A stretch of 64,000 bases of DNA, taken from positions 1 to 64,000 of the forward strand of contig NZ_CP109130.1 in NCBI RefSeq assembly GCF_035917975.1. The letters run 5' to 3'. This document shows positions 18,949 to 26,019 of this stretch, piece after piece. Position 1 is the first letter of the stretch. Each line of letters begins with the position of its first letter. The translations under genes and the position numbers were made by a program. The stretch comes from Streptosporangium sp. NBC_01756. Its GTDB lineage: Bacteria; Actinomycetota; Actinomycetes; Streptosporangiales; Streptosporangiaceae. The notes beneath the pieces are model-generated. The model saw nothing but the letters and a program-made list of their open reading frames with translations. It was not told where the DNA came from and did not search any database.

Positions 18949-20046
18949 ATGACCGTCCTCGACACCCGCACCCTCAACCGCGCGACCCTCGCTCGTCAGT
19001 ACCTGCTCGACCGCGCCGACACACCGACCCGCGGCGCCGTGGCTCATCTGTGCGGAATGCAGGCACAACAACCACAGGAGCCGTTCATCGGCCTGTGGTC
19101 CCGGCTCCACGCCTTCAAGCCGGACACCCTGGACGACCTGCTGACAGGGCGGCAGGTCGTGCGCACGCACCTGATGCGCCGCACCGTCCACCTCGTCACC
19201 GCCGACGACGCGCTGGCCTGGCGGGCCCGCCACGACACCATGCTGCGCCAACGGGTACTGGCGACCTACCGCCGCGAACTCGCCTGCATCGACCCTGCCG
19301 AGGTCGCCGCGGCGGGCAGAGCGGTCATGGCCGACCACCGGCCCCGCACCATGGCCGAACTCGTCCGGGAACTGCAAGACCGCTGGCCCACGCCACCACG
19401 CCGCGCCCTGGGCGAACTACTCGTCGCCGCCTTGATTCCGATGGTCCAACTCCCGCCACGCGGCCTATGGCACACCACGGCAGGCGTGCGCAATCTGCCC
19501 CTGGCCACATGGCTCGGGCGCGACATCGATCCGCTCTCCCCCGACGCCACCGACCCGACCGGGCAACAACTCGTACGGCGCTATCTCGCTGCGTACGGGC
19601 CCGCCGCCACCGCGGACATCCGCTCCTGGTGCGGTCTCGCCGGGCTCCCCGCTGCCGTCAAAACCGTCCGCGAAGAACTCGTCACCTTCCGCGACGAACG
19701 CGGCCGCGACCTCCTCGACCTGCCCGACGCACCGCGCCCGCACCCCGACACCCCCGCGCCCGTCCGCTTCCTCCCGGCCTTCGACAACGCGATCCTCGGC
19801 TACCACGACCGCAGCCGCATCATCGACGACGCCCACCTCGGCCTGTCCGTCGCCGGCCTACGCGCCGTCCTCGTCGACGGACGCGTCTCCGCCACCTGGA
19901 CCGTGCACAACAACCAACTCGCCATCACCCCACTCCGCCCCTTCTCCACCGCAGACCAAGAAGCCGTCCACGCCGAAGGCCAAGCCCTGGCCACCTTCCT
20001 GGACGAAGACATCGATCACGTACACATCGAAGCCACCGACGGCTGA
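18949..20046 (+). CDS. AlkZ-like winged-helix DNA-binding protein (HTH_42)
   Basis: A 365-residue protein of the YcaQ/AlkZ family. The QxQ signature needed for base excision of bulky or crosslinked lesions is present in GMQAQQP (Gln38, Gln40). Later segments include VRTHLMRRTVHLVTADD and the C-terminal VRFLPAFDNAILGYHDRSR. Known members are DNA glycosylases for alkylated bases or antibiotic-derived crosslinks, and many occur in biosynthetic clusters; others may act only as DNA-binding proteins. It follows the VOC gene by seven bases. The long overlapping frame starting at 19050 is an artefact. Confidence 0.85.
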   Translation: MTVLDTRTLNRATLARQYLLDRADTPTRGAVAHLCGMQAQQPQEPFIGLWSRLHAFKPDTLDDLLTGRQVVRTHLMRRTVHLVTADDALAWRARHDTMLRQRVLATYRRELACIDPAEVAAAGRAVMADHRPRTMAELVRELQDRWPTPPRRALGELLVAALIPMVQLPPRGLWHTTAGVRNLPLATWLGRDIDPLSPDATDPTGQQLVRRYLAAYGPAATADIRSWCGLAGLPAAVKTVREELVTFRDERGRDLLDLPDAPRPHPDTPAPVRFLPAFDNAILGYHDRSRIIDDAHLGLSVAGLRAVLVDGRVSATWTVHNNQLAITPLRPFSTADQEAVHAEGQALATFLDEDIDHVHIEATDG

Positions 20047-20135
20047 GAACAACTCACAGCGCTCCAGTCGGCGAACGCCGCCCACTGGAGCGAGGTTCCG
20101 ATCGCTGCATCGTTCCTCTCCGGCTCAGGTACGGC

Positions 20136-20927
20136 TTAGCGGGTGGACTCGCGGTTGAACAGCTTCTTCGACCAGAGGTAGCCGCCGAGCGCGATGACGA
20201 CGCACCAGCCGACCGCGATGACGGCGTTGTTCCCGATCGGCGTGCCCATCAGCAGGCCGCGCAAAGTCTCGATGAGCGGCGTGAACGGCTGGTACTCGGC
20301 GAACCAGCGCAGCACGGTGGGCATCGAGTCGGTCGGGACGAACCCGCTGCCCAGGAACGGGAGCAGCAGCAGCGGCATACCGACGTTGCTCGATGCTTCG
20401 ACGGTCTTGCTGGCCAGACCGAGCGCGACCGCCAGCCAGATGAAGGCGAAGCTCATCATCACCAGGACACCGGTGAGGGCGAGCCAGTCGCCGGGCCCCG
20501 CCGACGGCCGGAAGCCGATGAGCAGCGCGACGCCGATGACCGCCACGATGCTGAGCATCGTCTGGATGAGGCTGCCGATGACGTGTCCGGTCAGGACGGA
20601 CACGCGGGCGATGGCCATGGTGCGGAACCGGTCGACGATGCCCTCGGTCATGTCCATGGCGATCGCGATGGTGGTGCCCTGGACCGCGGCGGTGATCGTC
20701 ATCAGGACGATCGCGGGGGTGACGTAGTTGACGTACTCCGCACGTCCGCCGGAGACGCCGCCGAGCCCGGCGCCGAGCGTGCCGCCGAAGACGTAGACGA
20801 ACAGCAGCAGGAAGACGATCGGCATGCCGATGAGCATCAGTGTCATGGACGGGTAGCGCGCCATGCGCTTGAGGTTGCGGCGAAGCATCGTCGCCGAGTC
20901 GGTCAGGGCGTACGACACAGTGCTCAT
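20136..20927 (-). CDS. ABC transporter permease, DrrB-like
   Basis: A 263-residue ABC-2 type permease with six predicted membrane helices, including PSMTLMLIGMPIVFLLLFVY and AVIAVGWCVVIALGGYLW. The segment TEGIVDRFRTMAIARVSVLTG between helices is the conserved coupling region of daunorubicin-resistance permeases. The gene overlaps the ATPase gene by four bases (ATGA), so the two subunits are translationally coupled. It is the last gene of the operon that begins with the ribbon-helix-helix protein. Likely substrate: a hydrophobic compound or lipid, exported. Confidence 0.9.
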   Translation of the reverse strand: MSTVSYALTDSATMLRRNLKRMARYPSMTLMLIGMPIVFLLLFVYVFGGTLGAGLGGVSGGRAEYVNYVTPAIVLMTITAAVQGTTIAIAMDMTEGIVDRFRTMAIARVSVLTGHVIGSLIQTMLSIVAVIGVALLIGFRPSAGPGDWLALTGVLVMMSFAFIWLAVALGLASKTVEASSNVGMPLLLLPFLGSGFVPTDSMPTVLRWFAEYQPFTPLIETLRGLLMGTPIGNNAVIAVGWCVVIALGGYLWSKKLFNRESTR

Positions 20928-21874
20928 CGTGCGGTCACCTTCTCCTTGTTGCCGGTGAGAGCGAGGAAGACGTCGTCGAGGTCGGGGGTGTGCACGCTCA
21001 GCGAGTCGACCACGACCGCGTTCTGGTCAAGCCGGTCGAGCAGCGCCTTCAGCGACCTGAGGCTGCCGTCGTGCGGTACGCGCAGGACGAGCGTGTCGCT
21101 GTCGCGGGACACCTGGCCTACCGCGCAGGCGGCGGATTCGAGGTCGCGCTCGTCGGCGAACCGCAGCAGGACGTGGCCGCCGGGAATGCGCCGCTTGAGC
21201 TCGTCCGCAGTGCCCTCGGCGACGATCTTCCCGTGGTCGAGCACCGCGATCCGGTCGGCGAGCTCATCGGCCTCCTCCAGGTACTGGGTGGTGAGAAAGA
21301 TGGTGACGCCACCCGCCACGAGCTCCCGCACAATCTGCCACATGGCGCGGCGGCTACGCGGGTCCAGCCCGGTGGTCGGCTCGTCGAGGAAGATCACCTG
21401 CGGTGAGCCGACCAGCGTCATCGCGAGGTCGAGCCGCCGCCGCATCCCGCCGGAGTAGGTCGCCGCCGTCTTCTTGGCTGCATCGACGAGGTCGAACTGT
21501 TCGAGCAGCTGGGCGGTCCTGCGCCTGCCCGCCTTCCGGCCGAGACGGTGCAGATCAGCCATCAGGGTCAGGTTCTCCTGACCGGTCAGCAGGTTGTCGA
21601 CCGCCGAGAACTGGCCGGTGACGCCGATCGCGGCACGCACCGCATCCGGCTCGGCGGACAGGTCGTGACCCGCGATCCGCGCGCTGCCCCCGTCTGCGCG
21701 GATCAGGGTGGACAAGATCTTGACTGTGGTGGTCTTGCCGGCGCCGTTGGCGCCGAGCAACGAGAAAACGGTGCCATGCGGGACGTTCAGGTCGACGCCG
21801 TCGAGCACGACGTGGTCACCGTACGATCGGCGCAGTCCGGTCGCCGTGATCGCAGATTGGGACGGCATGGTCAT
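20924..21874 (-). CDS. ABC transporter ATP-binding protein, DrrA-like
   Basis: A 316-residue ATPase with Walker A GANGAGKTT (residues 41-49), signature YSGGMRRRLDLAM, Walker B VIFLDEPTTGLDP and the H-loop in IFLTTQYLEEADELAD. The C-terminal 80 residues form the DrrA-specific domain (ALTGNKEK near the end). It pairs with the DrrB-like permease downstream. The start is 21 bases after the DUF4097 stop, placing it third in a four-gene operon. Confidence 0.93.
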   Translation of the reverse strand: MTMPSQSAITATGLRRSYGDHVVLDGVDLNVPHGTVFSLLGANGAGKTTTVKILSTLIRADGGSARIAGHDLSAEPDAVRAAIGVTGQFSAVDNLLTGQENLTLMADLHRLGRKAGRRRTAQLLEQFDLVDAAKKTAATYSGGMRRRLDLAMTLVGSPQVIFLDEPTTGLDPRSRRAMWQIVRELVAGGVTIFLTTQYLEEADELADRIAVLDHGKIVAEGTADELKRRIPGGHVLLRFADERDLESAACAVGQVSRDSDTLVLRVPHDGSLRSLKALLDRLDQNAVVVDSLSVHTPDLDDVFLALTGNKEKVTAR

Positions 21875-21895
21875 GAGACCCCTTTCGAGATCTGG

Positions 21896-22744
21896 TCAGG
21901 AACGGCGGACGGTGATGTCGCCGAACGACGTGTGCGCGTGGACTTCGACGGTCTGCTCGGACTTCTCCGGTGCTTCGCTGAGACCCTCCAGCGAGTTCTC
22001 CACCCGCCCGTACGAGGTGTTCAGGTCGAACCATGCGGCGATGCCGGCGGCGACACCGATTTCGAGGTGGCCGGTCGAGGTACGTAGCGTGACGGTGTCG
22101 CGCGTGACCTGGCCGACGCGAATGGTTCCGTTAGAGGTCTTGGCTTCCACCATGGCGCCGGCCCGGCCGACGGAGATGTCGCCGTTGGCCGAGCGCACCT
22201 GCAGCTCGCCGGCGACAGTGCCGATCTCGGTCTTGCCGTTGGAGTTCTTGATGACGGCGGTGCCGCCGATCTCGCCGATGTGCACGCGCCCGGCGCCGGT
22301 GGAGACATCGGCGTTGCCCGCGACTGTTTCGACAGTGATGTCGCCACCGGAGGTGCCCAGCCGAAGCGGTCCGGTCCGGTCAAAGCGGAAATGCCCGACC
22401 GACGCCTTGAGCCGGCACTCCCCCAGCGTGCCGACGCCGCGCAGGTCCGCTGCCGACAGGTCCGCGTGCACGTGCGAGCCGGTGGGAAGTTCGATCAGCA
22501 CGTCGACCGACCTGGTCTTCTTGGAGAAGTCGGCAATACGGGTCTTCGGCCCACGGACCGTCAACGTTCCGTCGGCGTACTCGACGCGCGTCTTCTGCGC
22601 GGCGTCCACGTCGGACGCGTCGGTCTCGTCGCTCGGCCGTACCTCGACGACGGTGTCGGTCCGGTCGCTCGCGATGATCTGCACGTCACCGACGGAGAGC
22701 TCAATCGTGGCGGAAATCGGTTCAGGTGTGGCGAAAACAGGCAT
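21896..22744 (-). CDS. DUF4097 family beta-strand repeat protein (operon copy)
   Basis: A 282-residue protein of repeated 20-residue beta units (GDITVETVAGNADVSTG, GDISVGRAGAMVEAKTSNG, GHLEIGVAAG), closing with SFGDITVRRS. It is a paralogue of the protein at 1381-2049 but 60 residues longer. There is no signal peptide or membrane span, so a cytoplasmic scaffold or a partner of the DrrAB transporter is possible. The family has no assigned function. Its position between the ribbon-helix-helix gene and drrAB recurs in actinomycetes to my knowledge, which points to a functional link. Confidence 0.88.
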   Translation of the reverse strand: MPVFATPEPISATIELSVGDVQIIASDRTDTVVEVRPSDETDASDVDAAQKTRVEYADGTLTVRGPKTRIADFSKKTRSVDVLIELPTGSHVHADLSAADLRGVGTLGECRLKASVGHFRFDRTGPLRLGTSGGDITVETVAGNADVSTGAGRVHIGEIGGTAVIKNSNGKTEIGTVAGELQVRSANGDISVGRAGAMVEAKTSNGTIRVGQVTRDTVTLRTSTGHLEIGVAAGIAAWFDLNTSYGRVENSLEGLSEAPEKSEQTVEVHAHTSFGDITVRRS

Positions 22745-22826
22745 GGCTGTCTCCTCGGAATGGGTCGGAAGTACATCCCCGCCGGTCGGAGATGTACGAA
22801 GTAAGTGGTTCTGGGTGTCGGCGTGG

Positions 22827-23345
22827 CTAGCGAGCCCAGCCGGTGTAACGCTGCGCGCTGCGTTTGCCTCGCCGGTCGGAGCCGTGGTCGCGCTCCGTGG
22901 CGCGCAGTACCGTCGAGGCGGCCCGCACCAGCCAGGCGTTGAGCGAGCGGCCTTCCTTGCCCGCCGCCTCCTCGATCGCGGCCTTGAGCTGTTCCGGGAG
23001 GCGGACGTTGATCCGTGTCACTGGGCCGTCCTCGAAGCGCGCCGCGGCGTCGTCAGCCGGCATCGCGCCCAGATCCGGGGTGTCCTGGAATGGCTGCTCC
23101 GTCTGCTGAACCGTCACGACGAAGTTCGGGTCACGTCCACGCAGGTGCACCTGGACCGAACCGGGGGCCAGGTCTCGGGTGATCTCGTCGGCAGCCGCTG
23201 ACAACACCTCGAGCAGGGTGAGCCGGATCGCCGACTCCATCGACACGGTCAATCGCTCGATCAGCACATTGGCGTCACCATCACCGGTCTCGACGGCGGT
23301 CAGCAGCTCGCGACCGAGAGAGGCCACATACGGGGTCAAGTCCAT
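22827..23345 (-). CDS. Ribbon-helix-helix (HicB/CopG-like) DNA-binding protein
   Basis: About 172 residues from the ATG at 23345 (MDLTPYVASLGRELLTAVET). The N-terminal 100 residues are helical and contain no known motif; the C-terminal part has a ribbon-helix-helix core, RINVRLPEQLKAAIEEAAG followed by EGRSLNAWLVRAAS, then a basic tail. Such proteins bind DNA as dimers. It is the first gene of the DUF4097-DrrAB operon and its own start codon lies inside a 13-bp inverted repeat, so it probably represses its operon. Confidence 0.82.
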   Translation of the reverse strand: MDLTPYVASLGRELLTAVETGDGDANVLIERLTVSMESAIRLTLLEVLSAAADEITRDLAPGSVQVHLRGRDPNFVVTVQQTEQPFQDTPDLGAMPADDAAARFEDGPVTRINVRLPEQLKAAIEEAAGKEGRSLNAWLVRAASTVLRATERDHGSDRRGKRSAQRYTGWAR

Positions 23346-23377
23346 GGCATCACTATGGCGCATCGTGATGCCATGGA
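23341..23377. promoter_or_regulatory. 13-bp inverted repeat over promoter and start codon (probable RHH operator)
   Basis: TCCATGGCATCAC (23341-23353) is matched perfectly by GTGATGCCATGGA (23365-23377), spacer 11 bases. A third half-site, ATGGCATCA, lies at 23397-23405. A minus-strand promoter fits exactly inside: -35 TTGTCC (23380-23375), 17-base spacer, -10 CATAGT (23357-23352), seven bases from the ATG, implying a leaderless mRNA and repression by occlusion. Confidence 0.7.
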
Positions 23378-23733
23378 CAAGCCATATTGGCTCATAATGG
23401 CATCATTCTGGCTCCGGGTGGATGTTCAGCCGATCACGCCATGGTGGACTGACTCAGAAACTCGCACGTCAGAGGTGCGCTCGTCATACCCTTCCGATCC
23501 GCAGGGCGGAACCGAAGCCCTTCCGGATCAGTGCCTCTGTCGTAACTTGTGATTCGTGACGTTGGGCGATGTCGGCGCACACGCGAACATGCCGCATAAC
23601 GCCCCGCAGGTCTCATCTGACCTGACAAGCACCGAACTCGGTGGACAGAAGATGCCTGGTGAGCTCGCGGCGTGACCCGCTTGACCTTGACACAGTGACA
23701 AGGTCTTCACTTGTAGCCAAGGAGGTGGTCCCG
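23346..23733. other. Divergent regulatory region, no gene
   Basis: Lies between the RHH operon (minus) and the HEAT/MerR operon (plus). Both ends carry operators described separately. The middle (23410-23670) shows no recognisable coding sequence. Confidence 0.6.
23681..23716 (+). promoter_or_regulatory. MerR-type operator and promoter
   Basis: GACCTTG (23683-23689) and CAAGGTC (23699-23705) form a perfect dyad with a 9-base centre, nested between TTGACC (23681-23686) and TTCACT (23706-23711) with a 19-base spacer, the stretched geometry that MerR proteins correct. An overlapping perfect TTGACA (23687-23692) gives an alternative -35. A strong AAGGAGG site follows at 23719. Confidence 0.7.
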
Positions 23734-24402
23734 ATGACCATGCCGAAACAGGACACGGATACGATTCGAGCTTTCCAGGGGCTGGAGGACAGCAGCTCGT
23801 CGGTGCGGCTGCGGGCAGCGCTAGCGGTCGGCACGTCCCCTGACCCGCGGTTTATCGACATGCTCATCGAACGATGCGCGATCGAACCCGAGTTCTACGT
23901 GCGCGACATGCTTACATGGGCACTCACCCGCCATCCAGCATCAATGACGATCCCAGAGCTTCTCAATGAACTCCGCTCGGAGCGTGCGCAGGCACGAAGC
24001 CAGGCGTTGCACACGCTGTCCAAGATCGGAGATCGGCAAGCGTGGCCAGCGATCACACGGGCGCTTCTGGCCGACGCCGACGATGAGGTGGCGCGGAGTG
24101 CTTGGCGGACAGCGGTCGTGCTCGTGCCCGAAGACGAAGAGCCCGAGTTGGCCGCAGTGTTGTCGACCCAGCTCGGGCGCGGCGAACGTGAGATGCAGCT
24201 GAGCCTCAGCCGGGCGCTGATCGCGCTCGGTGAGGTGATTCTGCCGACTCTGCGCGCTGCGATGACGGCTCTCGACCCTCGCGTGCGCGCGCACGCGATC
24301 GCCACGGAACGGCTGCTGCGCGACCCGGATGCCGGATTCGAGTTCGCGATCGAGGAGGCGAAGCGCGCCGTAGCTCTCGGCAGGACCGGCCAAGAGGGGT
24401 GA
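23734..24402 (+). CDS. HEAT-repeat protein
   Basis: A 222-residue all-helical protein. The start is the ATG at 23734, behind AAGGAGG; the longer reading to 23641 lacks a ribosome site and runs over the operator. At least five HEAT/PBS-lyase-type helical pairs can be followed, for example SSVRLRAALAVGTSPDPRF, ERAQARSQALHTLSKIGD, EVARSAWRTAVVL and PRVRAHAIATERLLRDP. HEAT arrays usually serve as protein-protein interfaces. It is co-transcribed with the MerR-HEAT gene six bases downstream and may bind the HEAT part of that regulator. No enzymatic motif is seen. Confidence 0.85.
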   Translation: MTMPKQDTDTIRAFQGLEDSSSSVRLRAALAVGTSPDPRFIDMLIERCAIEPEFYVRDMLTWALTRHPASMTIPELLNELRSERAQARSQALHTLSKIGDRQAWPAITRALLADADDEVARSAWRTAVVLVPEDEEPELAAVLSTQLGRGEREMQLSLSRALIALGEVILPTLRAAMTALDPRVRAHAIATERLLRDPDAGFEFAIEEAKRAVALGRTGQEG

Positions 24403-24408
24403 TCGGCA

Positions 24409-25413
24409 GTGTTGATCGGTGATGTGGCACGACGGTCCGGGGTCAGCGCCCGCATGCTCAGGCATTACGATTCGCTCGGCCTGGTGCGGCCAACGGGCCG
24501 TACCGATGCCGGCTATCGCGAGTACTCCAGCGAGGACATCCAGCGGATCTTCCATATCGAGAGCCTGCGGTCATTGGGGCTGTCGCTGCGTGAAGTCAGG
24601 CGCGCGTTCGATGATCCCGGTTTCACACCCTCCGAGCTCGTTGACGACCTCATCCGCCAGACGCAAGAACGTATTGCAGATGAGACGGAACTGCTCACGC
24701 GACTCCGTAGGATCGACGCCGCGGAACCCGTCGGCTGGGAGGACGTCCTCCAAATCGTTGCACTCCTCCAGGCATTGGGGTCAAAGAGCGCTGGGAAGCG
24801 CCAGCGCGCGGCCTTGTCCTCAGTTGAAGAGGTTCCGGTGCCAGTGGAGGCATTGGTCGAGGCGGCGCTGAGCGAGACGGACCCGAACGTCGCCGGGGCC
24901 CTTCGATGGGCTTTGGCGCAATCGGGCGACAGCGGATTGGCGCTGCTGGCGGAGGGCCTCGGCTCACCCGTAGCCGAGGTACGGAAACGTGCCGTCCAGT
25001 CCATCGCTGAGATTCCGGACGGTGAGGCGACCGTACTGCTGCAGGACGCCCTCGCGAACCCCGACATCGTGGTCCGCAGGTATGCGGCTCTGGCGCTCGG
25101 GGCACGTGGAGTGACCGACGCGGTCCCGGCACTCATCGATATGGTCGTCGAGGGGGCGAACGACGTCGATGCAGCCGATGCACTGAGCGCACTGGCGAGT
25201 CGTCCCGCATTGGCGGATCAGATCGCTACCAGGCTCGTTGCTTGCCTCGCCCACAGCACGGTTGAATCGTCTGCACGTCGACGGCTGACCCAGGCGCTCG
25301 CGGATATCCCGGGAATCACAGCGGCACGCGCCCTCGCGGATCTGTCGCATGACGAAGACCGTGCCGTTGCGCTTACTGCGGCGTACATTCTCGGAATACG
25401 CAACGTACGATAA
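24409..25413 (+). CDS. MerR-family regulator fused to HEAT repeats
   Basis: A 334-residue protein beginning at a GTG. Residues 1-75 are a MerR winged helix (IGDVARRSGVSARMLRHYDS, GLVRPTGRTDAGYREYS), residues 80-115 the dimerising coiled coil (RQTQERIADETELLTRL), and residues about 130-330 form HEAT repeats (DPNVAGALRWALAQSGD, EVRKRAVQSIAEIPDG, VVRRYAALALGARGV). Typical MerR effector domains are absent, so the HEAT part probably takes that role. It likely acts on the operator at 23681-23716. The pairing with a stand-alone HEAT protein suggests a sensor partner or anti-activator arrangement. Confidence 0.88.
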   Translation: MLIGDVARRSGVSARMLRHYDSLGLVRPTGRTDAGYREYSSEDIQRIFHIESLRSLGLSLREVRRAFDDPGFTPSELVDDLIRQTQERIADETELLTRLRRIDAAEPVGWEDVLQIVALLQALGSKSAGKRQRAALSSVEEVPVPVEALVEAALSETDPNVAGALRWALAQSGDSGLALLAEGLGSPVAEVRKRAVQSIAEIPDGEATVLLQDALANPDIVVRRYAALALGARGVTDAVPALIDMVVEGANDVDAADALSALASRPALADQIATRLVACLAHSTVESSARRRLTQALADIPGITAARALADLSHDEDRAVALTAAYILGIRNVR

Positions 25414-26019
25414 CGGATCTTTCCTGGAGTGCTGGGCCCTGACGGATGAAGCGGTGGCACCAGTTGGGTCGCCACCCGCCGGTCATCTGCTCCAACTGGC
25501 CGGCGACGATCCGGCTGGTCTCCTCGGCGATCTTCTTGCAGGCGGTCTTGGCCTGGAAATCCCGAAGCTACGGCAAGCCACAAGGTAGATGTGGGGTCTT
25601 CGGCTGACCTGCGATGATGCCGGAGAGAGCCAGCGGAGCCGGCGTCGAGCGGCAGGGTCGACTTCGGCGGTAACGCGGGCGGAGGTCTGTTCGCCGAGTT
25701 GGCCGTACCGGTCGAGGCTGCCCAGGTGCAGATGCAGGTGCCAAGGCTTGGCCTGGAGCTCGGGGGCGATGCGGCCGTCAACGGCCAGGTGCTGGAGCGC
25801 GAAGTGCCGGAGCCGATGGAGCATCCAGCCGGACCCATACGGATCGAGGGCGGCGGTGGCCTGTTCGAACAGATAGTCCGCGGGCGGGTAGGCCAGCCGG
25901 CCCCGCCCGGTCCCGGGCGCCCTCTTGGCTCGACCAACCGCAGACCCGCCCGGGGCATCACGACGCCGGGAAAACCATTAAACGCGGCAAAGCCTCATCG
26001 ATCGACAACCATACGCAGG
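25414..26019. other. Gene-poor stretch with integrase debris
   Basis: Besides the tyrosine-recombinase remnant (separate entry), minus-strand DNA at about 25440-25590 reads QAKTACKKIAEETSRIVAG in one frame, which looks protein-like but is not assigned. The stretch separates the HEAT/MerR operon from the collagen-like gene. Confidence 0.4.
25635..25965 (-). pseudogene. Tyrosine recombinase (integrase) C-terminal remnant
   Basis: About 110 codons match the catalytic end of actinobacterial phage-type integrases: GTGRGRLAYPPADYLFEQAT, then MLHRLRHFALQHLAVDG with the HxLRH box (His, Arg) and LGSLDRYGQLGEQ with the nucleophilic Tyr, followed by AARRRL. No complete N-terminal core-binding domain or start exists, and the histidine-rich segment LQAKPWHLHLHLG replaces the usual LLAKSRHxSVRS, so it is degenerate. 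It marks a former mobile element next to the collagen-like gene. Confidence 0.6.

Noticed and set aside
19050-21458. 802-codon plus-strand frame
   Set aside because: Overlaps the AlkZ-like gene in another frame and runs antisense through the DrrAB genes; no domains.
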